64,000 nt of DNA from Daldinia sp. FL1419 (taxonomy: Eukaryota; Ascomycota; Sordariomycetes; Xylariales; Hypoxylaceae), in NCBI GenBank assembly GCA_025201765.1, contig MU623432.1, positions 89,217 through 153,216 of the forward strand, given 5' to 3'. The position numbers and the translations under genes were made by a program. A model generated the notes under the pieces. It was not told the origin of the DNA, did not search any database, and was given only the letters and a program-made list of their open reading frames with translations. Below are positions 1 to 12,500 of this stretch, piece after piece (the first letter of the stretch is position 1; every line of letters starts with the position of its first letter).

Positions 1-1432
1 CGGTAAAACAGGTCTTCCAGTGCTCAGCCTAGATTATAAGAAGGCACCAGAGTTCCCTTACCCGTATGCTCTGAATGAGTGCTTCGACGTGTATACGACC
101 ATCGTTAGAAGCAAAGGGCGGTGCATAGGTATGTCTGGCACGGAGATTCCGAAGGTGGTCGTAACGGGCGATAGTGCCGGCGGAAACCTTGCCACAGCTA
201 TGACTCTGATGGTAGTCGAAAGCGCTATAAACCTGCGCCAATCCCCGATTCAGACAGAACTACCCCTTCCTGTTGGGCTTGTACTTCTCTACCCCGGTCT
301 GGATATGAACATTGGAAATTGGATGTCTGACGAGCAGATGTCGTTGATCAAAGACCGACGGGTTCGAGCAACGAATAAGGATTATCTACGTCGGAAGAGC
401 ATGCAGTACAACGACTTGGTTGGCACTCCTCACCAATCCGATGACGAAGATGAAGAATCTTCCGGGCCGATATCCGGCGGGAGATTGTCTACACTGGATA
501 CAGGCACTGATAATAACGGACTTCGCAGTCCTCAGCCCGAGTACTCCCACGCCAATCGCCAAACGTGGGCGAAGTCCGAACAATCAAACCGGAATACCGA
601 GTCCATGTCCCACAGGCCCGAACCCATGAAGACACGTTTGGCCATGGGATCTATGATATCCTACTTCAACGATCGCGTTCTGACTCCCGAGATGATGCGC
701 GCGATGATCATCTTATATATCGGGCCCCATAATCGACCCGACTTTTCTCAAGACTACCTCCTATCCCCTATTCTAGCTCCCGATATGCTGCTGCAGAAAT
801 TCCCGAAAACCTATTTTCTCACCGGCGAGCGTGACCCTTTAGTTGATGACACGGTCATCTTCGCCGGACGCTTGCGCCGCGTCAAGCAATCCTTCCATTC
901 GCAGCGTAGCTCGCAAGGAATAAGAGGCTTAGACGATATAACAGACTTTGACGAAAAGGACGTCGCCGAGGTTGTTCTGATCCCCGGTATTAGCCATGGC
1001 TTCACGCAATTCCCGAGCTTATATCCGCCGGCGTGGAAGCTGATAGACCGCTGTGCGCGATGGGCGGTGGACCTTCTTGATACAGCAGAGGTACGTATGA
1101 AGCGCGAACAGCAGACCTTATCCCAACGTCACCACGCGCGTGCCGAATCTAGCGGCGATGAAGATCGACCACTGGAGATAAATATGACAAAGATGCGATC
1201 ACGTACCGTCAGTAATGGAATCAAGCTGGAGCCAAATGGCTTGGAACAGTCGAGACATGGTGCCGGCGACGACAAGCCAAACGGAAACACAAAAAAGAGA
1301 AGGTCTAGTGGGCGATCTGGATTTGGGCAGAAATCTAAGAGCATAATCAAATTAGATAGCTCAGACGATCTGCTCGGGCGGCGCATGCAGGGTCTTGCAA
1401 GTTCCCTCACTGGCACACACGACGAAGATTGA
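1..1432 (+). CDS. Hormone-sensitive-lipase-like alpha/beta hydrolase, 3' part (5' end outside window)
   Basis: The frame is open from base 2, so the gene begins left of the window. The first in-frame start-like codon (GTG at 20) lies inside the domain and is not the true start. The sequence shows the C-terminal part of an HSL-type hydrolase domain: a DYKKAPEFPYP stretch, the nucleophile elbow GDSAGG with its Ser codon at 173-175, the acid in TGERDP (Asp at 833-835) and the His in ISHGF (995-997). An acidic/Ser-rich insertion (about 430-640) separates the nucleophile from the second half. A charged Lys/Arg/Ser-rich tail follows the domain. By family knowledge this is an esterase/lipase acting on acylglycerols or steryl/other esters; the substrate cannot be read from sequence. 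The visible catalytic triad looks intact. Confidence 0.82.
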   Translation, partial: GKTGLPVLSLDYKKAPEFPYPYALNECFDVYTTIVRSKGRCIGMSGTEIPKVVVTGDSAGGNLATAMTLMVVESAINLRQSPIQTELPLPVGLVLLYPGLDMNIGNWMSDEQMSLIKDRRVRATNKDYLRRKSMQYNDLVGTPHQSDDEDEESSGPISGGRLSTLDTGTDNNGLRSPQPEYSHANRQTWAKSEQSNRNTESMSHRPEPMKTRLAMGSMISYFNDRVLTPEMMRAMIILYIGPHNRPDFSQDYLLSPILAPDMLLQKFPKTYFLTGERDPLVDDTVIFAGRLRRVKQSFHSQRSSQGIRGLDDITDFDEKDVAEVVLIPGISHGFTQFPSLYPPAWKLIDRCARWAVDLLDTAEVRMKREQQTLSQRHHARAESSGDEDRPLEINMTKMRSRTVSNGIKLEPNGLEQSRHGAGDDKPNGNTKKRRSSGRSGFGQKSKSIIKLDSSDDLLGRRMQGLASSLTGTHDED

Positions 1433-3835
1433 TTATACTTGGTCATGATTCGAGGTCCCAAGGTATCGCGAAGCTATCAGCTCCCCCTAAAAAGTAGCGC
1501 AGGTAGCATCTGCTCAACGGCTCGAATACAAAGAACCCAGGGTATCTATTAAGTATCTTATTAGTGATTAGTATAGTTCAGAGGTCCAGAATCATAGTTT
1601 CTACAAATGACAGAGATTATTGCCACTACTTTGTAAGTAATATATTATTTTACCCGACACGAAATAATGTCTTTTAAAGTGTAGGCGCCTTAACCGCCAT
1701 CTAAACCCGTGTTACGTGAAATATAATGCTGAAGCAATTATCAGTATAGCTTTACCTGTCTTAATCTCGAATGTGAATGGAAAGAGAATTAAGACTCGGA
1801 AGACACCATCGACCCATACATGAGTACCCTTTAGGGTTGGATATAAGGAATTTACAATATTTATATTAACAAAATTATCTGAAGGTGGCTTCTATAAAAC
1901 ACGCCCTCTGGGGAGTTGGTAGGTGAATAGGTGCCTAAAGTATCGAGAATCGATATTTGGGTTGATAACTGTTAATCTATATGGTTTTGCTTCTCCCCAT
2001 CTGACATTGCCTACGATAAAACCCTCTGTTGGCAATTCTCTCTTTAGAGAGGTGCCTAATCTGTATTCTACTGAACGAGTTCACATATTTATATGGTACT
2101 ATAATTTTGAATACAGTTGTGATTGGTATACCTAGGATTCTCGGCTTGGGTGCCAAGTTATAGTACGCTAACAGCTATAATACCTGCGGTAATTCAGCTC
2201 GAAGACAATGAAACCGCTGCTAGAGCTTAGGCACCTAAGGTACGATTGTAAACCTTGGGGCTTTTATGCCCACTAGCAGGCAGAATATCTTTAGTCCATT
2301 TTTAACTACGCCGTGGCTTCTTTAGCAGTGTATATGCCCTGGACATGCTCCGCATATCACAGCTAAGCGTGTTTGCCAACCGCCCTGGATTAATTCGCTA
2401 TCGAGTCACCCATTAGGTTGAAATACTGTAGACTCGAGGCCTGAAGGATCTACAGCTGGCATACTTCCTTTGACCACGACCCCGGCCATTTGTTGTAGCC
2501 ACCTGAGCATCTACAGCTCTTAAAAAGGCTCGGCGGAGCACTACCCGAAGGTGCAATATTACTAAGATATGACAGTGTGAGAGCATCATGATATATACCC
2601 GATCTAGAGTAATAGGTACGGTGCTAACAAATTATGACTAGTTCCAAGCAGAGATGGTAGTGTTGAGTAACGCTCGGAATATCAAGCTGAACATCCTTGC
2701 TGTTTCACGATCCCGTGTCTTGCAGGAGGGTGTGCAGTATAGAACTCCTTCTACATCGCATTTGCCAATGAGAACCTACTCGATAGGATTCTGCCACCTA
2801 CCCCTCTGCTTGGTCCGACCCAGTCATATAGAGCAAGTTGCTACCAACGCGCATTAATGCCTTGTCGCCGATGCAGATTTTTGCGGCGTATGTGTAGCGT
2901 CTCATGAGGACTTCATAGAGGGAAAGGCGCTAATATTCAACTCGGGGAGCTTCAAAGTTACTCCGATCACTGGTACGTCCTTCCGAATTACATATGGGCT
3001 GCATATTGAAGCCGAATACCCTTGTTAGAGTAATCCAAACCAAGCTGAGATCGAGTAGATACTGTGAGATTTTAGTCCCATCAATATAATGCCCCGTTGT
3101 GCGGCTAAACGAAGCTTCAAATCTTACTGATTCGTTGATCTGGACCACCGACAGCTTCGAATATGATTTGAATAGCGATCACAGAGGCGGCGGTCAGCAA
3201 GAGAAGTCTTAATGCGCCCACGAATCATGTTTAGGATGCTACCATATACGTTTATGCATGTACGACTAGGTGAATTAGGCCTGCTGTAACGCCGGGTATT
3301 TGTTACAATCAGTTAGGCTGAGCTATCTGCGCTGCGAAGCGTAGTCATGAGGCCATCAGTGGCGTTCTATTTTCACCGCCTCTCGATCCAATCACCCCAA
3401 ATTTGCGATGAGATAACGATACTACCTCAAAGCACTGGTTTGATCGTATGTCGTACGTGCTTCAGAGAGGATAGAAAGGGAATATCTAGGTAGCGACAGT
3501 TTAAAATTTTTTATATTGCTTTGGCGTATTCGGTTACGTCGTAGGAAGAAAGGAATAACCGGAGATCGCATAGTAAAAGAAACCCCCTAACACACGTCTA
3601 CTAAGTCGAAAAATGGGTATTACCGTAGCGATGCAAAGAATGGTATATATAAATTCAGTCGTACAAATGCGTCACGGAACCTTCAAGAACATCCCCGTTC
3701 GAAAGGATGAACAGAGCGTCCATTCGTTCGTTCGTCAAATTCGTAGTCTCGTCGGGTATCGTCCGGCGCTTTTCTCCCGCACTCTAATACTTTATTTTAT
3801 TTTCCAAAAGCGAACTAGCACCTCCGCGGCTGTCA
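1433..3835. other. Intergenic, no supported gene
   Basis: This 2.4 kb stretch lies between the hydrolase and the convergent Zn2Cys6 gene. It is AT-leaning with scattered stops in all frames. The short open frames at 1923-2135, 2654-2857, 2930-3148 and 3613-3843 have no recognisable motif or coding character. No repeat array or RNA gene was recognised. Confidence 0.6.
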
Positions 3836-6504
3836 TTAAATAATGTTTGCAATGCTGATCCTCTCCGTACTGCGGCTCCCTGACGCTGTCCCAGCGGCTG
3901 GACTATTTCTGCTGCTCCCGATTTCGCCGGTACCGCCCCCAAGGATATTTATATTCGTCCCTTGCTCTACCTTGATCGGCGGGAGCGTTTGCGCTCGAGG
4001 TACGTAAGCTACAGCCGGGCTCGCCGCCCCGGATGCTAAACGGTCCGTAAACTCTATCAGATTATCCCAACCTCCCCAGTCTTCCCTCTCCTTAGCATTT
4101 AGGCCCGTTCGAGTTTCCGGACGAGCCAGGCCGCCTCCAGTGGTTGACGGAGGCATCGTCAATGGAACCTCACGTTCCGCCCCGAACCAGACCCAGGCTG
4201 TTTCGGTACTAGCTTGCATATCGGCACTCACGTATATTAGCAGCTCCTCATCTTTCAGTAGCGCATCTTGAACGGCCCTGGGATCGGGTAGAGCAACTTG
4301 CGGGGAGTAGCTGGGTGTAGCCGAGCGTGGAAGGACGGTTAATAATTCGCGTTGCTTGGCGTCTAGAATCTGTAGGAAGAAGGATAAGAAGCGTCCGCAG
4401 GGAATCGCAACGTCTCTTCGCGCGTCGATCGACTTGAGTGCCCTTAGACACGTAGATGCTAATTCGTAATAGCCCGTAAAGAGTAAAAATAACGTAGAAC
4501 GAAAAACATGGGTTACTAGGAGGCTCGTCGCGGTATCTTCGAGAGTCGAGTTGATCCTAGCGATTATATTCGCCGTTTCTATCGCAGTGGCTTTACATTG
4601 TTGTATTGCGTCGCTCCGAGCTTCTACGGGACAACCCGGGGCGAGATTATGACGGTGTAAGAGTAGTCGGATACTAAGAAGGTATGCGAGGGGCATTAGT
4701 ACGTGAGGAGCAACTAGGGAGGCATTATTCGCCTCGCATGATTCCGGAAACATCTTCTGGCAGGCGACAAAGTAGCTATCGAACGTGGCTAATCGCGGCG
4801 GTTCGATTACAACACTAGAGAAGGCTTCTCTTACGGCGGAGAAGGACCGTACCACGTTAATTATGCCGTGTAAGAAGTGAGTTAGGGGTATGACGTTTGG
4901 AGGATGCACAGGACCCTCGGTGTGGAGGAAATGATCGTCGAACGGCTCGGGGAGAGCCACATCGCAGTCGGCATCGTCAATCATAAACGGGCGTCCAAGA
5001 TCCATGGATAACGTTCGATCGAGAGCGTATATTGCCCACCAAGTCCGCCTCCTCATATCCGCTTCGACTCTAGAACGCACACCAACCACCTCTAGGTGGA
5101 GGTCCAGGTCTTGCGCACTTCGTACGGCGCTACCCAACCAAGTCCAAGCTGCGGATTTCAAATTCAATTCATTCAGAGCGAGAGAGACGAGAAACGAGGT
5201 CCGAACGTTGTCTAGATCGAAATCGTTATTCCACGGATCTACCAAGCTTCGCGACGCATCCAAAAGCTCGGTGGCTCGCAACGTCCTATCCGGATACGGG
5301 TCACCGCTAAATAAGCTTCCCACGGCCAGCAAAGCGAAAAACATCGAATGCCAGGATATTGGAACCCGTTGAATATTAGTAGTATTTTGGTAGAGTTCCT
5401 CTACCTGGTGTTGTAACGTCGGCCAGTGCAGTATTGGCGTCATGATGTGTGCTGCCCCGTAGTAAGTATGTAGGAGCTTTTCTACGGTGGGCTTTGGGGG
5501 CAGCGGCGGTCTGGGATGGTCAAACGTGACAAGAGCCGTCGGTGGCTGTCGATACGCTGGCGGTGGCTTCAAGACGCCCTTTGAGAAATTTCGAAAAGCC
5601 ATCCTCGCTCGAGAGGGATCCTGTAGCGGAGGAACTACTCTCCTTCGCCTCCTAGGCTCCGAATTCAAGTCCGGGAGAAGTTGCTGGGGTAATTGTTCGG
5701 TACTTTCCGCATCAACGTCCATGTGCTCGCCCCGTTCGGCCAGTGTGCGCTTTAGACTGCTATTTTCCCTCCGTACCCTCTCTATCTGCTTCTCGAGGTC
5801 TTGCACTTGTTTGATAGACGACATACGTCGGTTGGTCTCTTTAGTAAACTGACATTTAACATTACGGCTTGAGCATTCCGAGCAACTCGTCGTCTCCGTA
5901 GCGTCACACTTGACCTTTCTCTCCCGACAGGCATCGCAGCTTTATACGTGTACGGAACGTTGAGAAGCGAATATTGGATTCCCCTACGTCAAAGTAGTTG
6001 AAGAAGAACCAATACCCGTCCTCTCGAGGCCCCGTACGCAGAAGTCAGCAACAAGTCTACCAAGAAAAGGGGTACCTCTCTAGATTGAAGACTAATGTAG
6101 GAAAAAGGGAAGGCTCCACTACTAAACACATACCTCGGGTCTTTTCTCCTTTGACGATAAGCGCGCTTCTGAGCCGAGACGTTAGCTGAGAGCTGGGCGG
6201 TAGATAGTCCTGGAGTGCTGGCCACCGATTCGGTCGGCGGTAACGAGTCTCGGCCCATCACCGAGGTTGCCGTCGCCGGCGTATAGGGCTGGAACCCCGT
6301 CTGGGTTGCTGGAGGTAGTGGTGGAATGCCTATGGGTTGCGGAGTTTGGGCAGCATTCGACCTCACGCTTGAGCCCATCAAGTTTCCTAGGAGCTGCTGA
6401 ACTTGCGGGCGAGGTGAAGTCGCTGATGAAACTGACGAAGAGTCGTACGACCTCGTGGATGGATTTGGCGAACGAGGAAATGGATTATGCGATGAAGCTG
6501 CCAT
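3836..6504 (-). CDS. Zn2Cys6 fungal transcription factor (two exons)
   Basis: Model: exons 6504-6134 and 5939-3836 with a 194 bp intron (GTATGT donor), giving 824 aa. Only the spliced frame contains the DNA-binding domain. Exon 1 ends in a basic stretch (KRAYRQRRKDP). Exon 2 opens with six cysteines at residues 125, 128, 135, 143, 146 and 153, spaced CX2CX6CX7CX2CX6C. A coiled-coil-like linker follows (about 163-195). The middle (roughly 275-460) reads as the fungal-specific middle homology region, with an RRRTWWAIYALDR block. The N-terminal 110 residues are Ser/Pro/Gln-rich. It is a nuclear DNA-binding regulator by family; the target genes are unknown. No pathway gene abuts it, and an 8.8 kb spacer lies upstream. 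If translation started at the internal ATG at 5824, the zinc cluster would be lost. Confidence 0.9.
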
Positions 6505-9500
6505 CGTTTAGAGGCTTACGGCCAAATTGCAGGCGGCCTGGTCGGGCGGAGTTCTCCTCGGATCGGGCTCTCCCCAGTCGGGTGGGTTTCTGGGGAGAGT
6601 TGCCGCTTAAGGAACATGCAGAGAGCTGTGCTGCAGTCGTCTTTTCGAGGACGGCCAAGTATCAGAACAGTTTCCAAGCACCATTCCACCGTGGTCTAAC
6701 CCTGGGATGAACATACGGCGGGCGGTGGACTTTCGACAAAGAAGAGTCGACGAGATACCAAGACTCTAAAATTTCAAGCCTTTTCGTCCTCGATGACCCC
6801 CAAGGACCAGCTAACCGGTATTGCAGAAACGTTGTGTTACTAGACGAATTCGTTCAAGTTCTAGTCCTTCGTCTGGACCGCATCCTCTGAACATTCAGCT
6901 ACTGAATAAAAGACCAGCTCCGGCGGGGGTAATTCCAAAACTACGCGGGACGGACGACCGGCTGGGAACAGAGTCTCGGAAGCGCTAGGGCTGTTGCGAT
7001 CCAGCATCCAACACTGCTATTCTCCGTTCGGTTGGACGCTTTCGCCGGCATTCAAGAAGGTTGAGAAGTGGTCGATTGCCTAAACGGGAAGGGTAATCCT
7101 GCCGGTAGGCGATAACGATCATGTGTAAATGTAAAGTATTATGACTACGATACGGGTTTAATGTGGTGCTACTCGAAGAGGGACTCCGGGGTGACGATGT
7201 TGGGTCTGTCAAATGAGCTGCCTCACATTCGAGGATGGCCGGCGACGGAAAAATAAAGCAGCAAGTTTTGGAAAGGACAGTGGTTTGAGGAGAAAGGCGA
7301 TGGCAAATCTGTCGATAGACAGGCTACTACTGCTGCTAGTTCGCAGGTGTATATCCATCTGGTTCTCCCGCCCTAGCCCGGCGCCGAAGCAAAAATCGGA
7401 AATATATAATCTGGAGGGGTCAAACTAAATCCTTCTACTCCTGACCCCTGCAAATAGTACAAGGAAGGCAGCTAAATCTAGGGCCAACCTTTCATCGACA
7501 GCAGAAAAATAATAAAATAAAAGAAGCTAGCTACAGTGTTTCGAGCTGTGTAGTGTATGTACATAGTAGGTGGGCCAACCGGCCTGGGCCCTAGCCTGAC
7601 CCTAATATAAGCACAGGTCGCCGTACTGTGGTAAAACCCTAGGACCTTGCTAGATCAAGGGGGGTCAAGCCGCGATGGCGAATCGGGCAACCGCTCCAAA
7701 ATAGCTTAATAGAGGTTCCATGTATGTATATCTGTATAGATGCCTGTACATATATGTGAGTATGCCCGCGATTCTGCTCTTGCATACCTAACCTACTGCT
7801 CAACTGATACTCGGTATCTACTACTACCACCATTATAGCTACTACTACTACCTAGCCCGGTCCTTTAAATACGTATGTACCGTAGTGCTATATATGCAAA
7901 CTCAGGGAATGCGTCTAGCAGGGAGGAAGTCCCCTTTGGCTTGCAGAGGCCAATGGCTTGTCAGAAGAACCCTCTTCGCCCCAGCTCGATGCTAATTATG
8001 AACTATAACGTATCCAAGTACATTCATGCGACAATCTAACCCCCCCTACTATGTGGACAGGCCATATAGGAATCCTGGACCTAGACTATGCAACCTCCAC
8101 ACTGGAAAGCTGTACCGTACCTAGTAGCTGCTGCGCATTGTTTTAGCGTGGGATATCCTAGGTAGGACTGGCTGGCGAGTCGGCACTCCCCTCGGCTGTG
8201 CCCAGGTTCAACCAGACCCGTTCGGGTTGCATGATGTGCATTCGGAACCCAGGAATCAAGCGTAGAGGTCATCTCTGCGCTCCTGTTCCCCTGGTTCCCA
8301 CGCCTTTCTTTTAGGCTACGTGCCTCCCATATCATCCTGCTTGTTCATTCGCCGTAGCCCTTGGCCATCCAGCTATTCAACACGTTGGGCGCCCGTTAGT
8401 TAGAGGTGGTGCGAGGGAAACAATAATACTTATGCTACGTGTAGGGGTTTTCCCTGGTAAGCGGCAGTGGCCGGTCCGTTGTTTTAGCAACCTTCTTGAC
8501 AAGCATTGCTTAGACCAAGCGATGTACGTATGTATCATTGTATATATCTAAGAGGTAGAACATGTAGGTTAGGGAAGTACGTATATGAGCAACCGGCCAG
8601 TGTCTGTGAGCCCGTGACCCGATCGCTTTTTTAATAAAACCTGGCATATGAAAAGAGGAGCGTCCCACTGGCGAACAACGGCTCACGACAGGGTTAGATA
8701 TGGTCACTAACGACAGCTAGCTTGAAACGTACCAAAGATCGAACGCTCTCCGTGCTCATGCCGATGTAACCTGATCGCTTGGTTAAGCTAAAACTAATAA
8801 ACTCCGAGGCATTGGCACCCATGTGTCGCGCGCTGGGGATTCCGACAGCTTCATCCCGGAGACGCTGTACTTTTGTCGTCTTTACGTTTTTATTCTTCGG
8901 AAACCATGGCGGGTGAGCGGTCGGGCACGCCACGAGTTTGTGGCATAGCCCAAAACTCGTGTGGCGTCTGGACCAAAGGCGAAAGATAATAGACCTCCCC
9001 AATTGTAGCTAGGCCGCCCCTCCATCTTTCTCCAATGAGTTAGTGATCCCGGGACGATCTGGTCATTTTCAAGGCACGTTTTGTCCTGGTGATAGCCCTA
9101 ACGCTTTGCATGGGAATGTCCCTCGACTTCGACTGTACAATACATAGTAATCTGGCTGGGGTTGAAAAGGGCATGGGGAACATGCAAGCTGCCGCAAAGA
9201 GATCACACTACCAATATGTAGCCCGCATAGCCTGCATAACAGTACATAGTATGCTAGCTTGGAGCCCGCCAGTCCGCGATGAGGGACTATTCCGAACAGG
9301 CCAGGGTTAATGGAGTTTTCCGTTCCTACCTACCTTCAAATCGATGAAGGGGTACCGCATCTTCAAAAACTTGTAGATTTCTAGCTATGGCAGTAACCAA
9401 TTCGGGTCGTATGAATGGCCAGAAGGCTTTAGAAAGGATATTACCGAAGCGATCCTGCATCATTCTAATACCTACCGGGTTTCCTAACTGAGAGCCGTGC

Positions 9501-12500
9501 CGCTCGAGGGCATGGCGTCCTACGCTTTGTAGTGGCTGCATCGTAACATAGAATAATGCTTGATATAGATGATGAATGGTTATCGAAAGCTCATCTCGAC
9601 GTAAGGCGCTGACCCGGCTGATAGCAGGAGTTATATGAATAATGCCACCTGAGAATGCCAGATATCATGATATTTGCATACGTCGCGCAGTTGAATTCAA
9701 CCACGGGATTTGGATAGCGTCATGAATCTTTGCAGCTATAACTAACAAGTATTGATAAGGAAAGACATTGCCAGACAATGTCTTAAACACGCCTCATATT
9801 GGGATCGCAAACTACCTGCTTCGCTATTAGATTTCAACGCGATAGCCTCACACGCGAGCCCTATATTTAAATATAGCGTCTTGTGAAGAAGGCAAAGGCC
9901 GAGGAAACTTTTGGAAACCGAAACGCAATCTTTTGTATAACTAATAAGAGGAAAAGGCTATCCGAAATACTCTCACCGAAATCCACTTTGAGCAAGGGCT
10001 CAAACAATGGATGGATCATGGATAAAGGCCACGCGGATAGGTAGCAACCGGCCGTCGGGCTCAAACAGGGGGACAAGGATACGGAGTTGTATTAAGGTGC
10101 GAAACTTATGGGGAGTTGGAAGGATCTTTAGAGATCATATAATAACAGCGTAATTATAAGTATGTCAATCAGATCATGAAGATCCGGGATGCTCTCCCAC
10201 GTTTCCATCTGTCAGGTCATGGCACGGGGCTACAAAAGGGCCAAAGTTTCTATAGAGAGCCCTTAAAAGGCTGAGCCGTGCTAGGTGGTAGCAACGGTTC
10301 CAATGGGGAGGCCAAATAAAAATCGGCAGATAGCTGCATGCTAAATATCAAGATCGTCAGGGGATTCGAGGGCTTTAGGAAGATGGAAAGTTCTTCTACT
10401 AAATCACAGGGATATCAACATTCATCTCACCGAGCTACGGATACCTCCTACATATGTACAATCAATAGGTAGGTAAGCTTGCTAGGTAGTTCGACAGTCT
10501 CGGATGTTAATATATGTACTGTACTGTACGTAAGGATGGTACCTTATCGGCACGATCTCGACCTACGGAGTAAACGTATAAAGGAACTTTTCCAGGGGAG
10601 CCACGGACACGTATCTTGGCTTCCTCTAGAGCCGGTTTCATGCTTGCGCCGCACTCGTTGTTTGTTACGGGTAGAATCAAAATCCATGCTCTATAGAACT
10701 CTTAATATAGGTACATGACCCAGAAGACGTGCATAATTTGAGCTTGACTGGGAGACTTGCGATCAGCAACTTTTGTACAGCCATTTACATATAGCTATTA
10801 AAGTAAGGGAACTATCTACGATGTGGGGAGACGGTGCGCGACGTAGGAGTTGACGCGTCGAACAAAGATGGCAGCCATTGGACACATCTACATGAAGATT
10901 TTGGAATCAATCTAGGCGCGGAAGGCATCCGACTGGACTCCGTCCTATGTGCGCGATAGAAGATTATAGCAAGCAGTGCTGATCGTACAGCCAACTCAGC
11001 CTTCTAGAAGCATTCCCTAAAGCAAGGCGCAAATATTTAATTCATATTTAATTAAGCTGTCACAAGGTCGAGATAGGACAATGTACACTTGTGGCTTGCA
11101 TGATGTCTTAAGTACTTTCCGGGACTCTATTTACGTAAGATTCATCAGTGCTTCTTCCTAGCAAATAAAACTGGCCGGATATTGAAGCTGTTCCTACACG
11201 TGTACGAAACGAAACAAATCGTACGTATTGATGGCCTCTGTATTGCATCTAACAAGACGGCGGAGCTAGGGAAACGATCTAAAACTAGCGGATAACTACT
11301 CGACCTGCGATCTGATCTAGATTTTTCGAGTTTGTCGTGTACATAGTAGACGGATACTCTCCCTTTCGAGCCATGGTGCCGTTATACTGCCTAGGCTGCT
11401 AGGCTGCTAGGCTGCTAGGCTAAATCGCATTTATTAACGCAGTCACTTGGATGTTTTTGCTTAGAACCCGCAGAAGAACCAGCGAATATAGCGTCCTTCA
11501 TCCCTGAAATCGCGTGCGACTGGCGCGTCAATCATTTCTCGGCTCCCTCCGGACGTTCTCAAAACCAGCACTTGTACACGCGTCGGTCTCCACGTATATC
11601 TCCACGTATATCTGAGCATATACAACAGCGTCAAACTTAGTTGGATAAAAGAAACCAAATCCGTGGGCGCTCGTCTCGCCAGAGTCGACTAACCTACTAA
11701 GAATATAAGTCTATTTATTACCGAATTCAATCTAAACCCGCCTTGGAAATGTGACAAGTCATGACTGGTCCGTTTCATCATCGTTGCACATGGACCTTCT
11801 CCCCGGTTTCTATATGCCGGGAACCGGATAGCCGAGTGTTAGGATCTGTATGAGTTAAGAGGCATCGATCAAGAGAGATGGGAAACAACGCTTCGTCAGC
11901 GGCTGTACCTTGAGCGAATCTAAAAAGACCCTTTAGACGGCCATTCGCATCATCTCTGCGTCTGCCCGCACAATTAATATAGGTCTGGAATGCTTCCACG
12001 TTCCGGGCTTGCACGCAACTGATCTGCAGGGTCGTCGCCGACTAGCAGCACGTTTGGCTGTGCCGAGACGATCTGTATTTACGAGCCGCATGGGACTAGA
12101 GGTTGTCCTACGAGTAAGTGAGGCGGGGATTCCGAGGCGAAAATCAGAACCAAACGCCAAAAGCCAAAAGCTAAAAAGCCACGATACCGCAGGAAGCCGT
12201 CTTGGTTTAAGAGCTGGAAAAAATGAAAGCGCGCACACATTGCGAAACGACCAACATAGAATGTAGCCCGTCGGATAAACCGAGGCGTAAAATTACCATA
12301 CCTCCATTCATAATCATATAAGCCTTGTATTTCATCTGTTAACTAGGTAGAGCAAAGTGGATTCCACCACCTACAAAATGGACCCCCTCTCCCCGGCGGA
12401 AGAACACGTCACCGGCATTACCGGCCCCAAGGATCCATGCCCGTCGACGACAACGGTCGTGAAACAAGCGGCCAATTAGCCAATTACAAAATCGGTTGAC

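Noticed and set aside
1433..3835. Possible transposon remnant in the AT-rich spacer
   Set aside because: No terminal inverted or direct repeats and no transposase-like translation were recognised.
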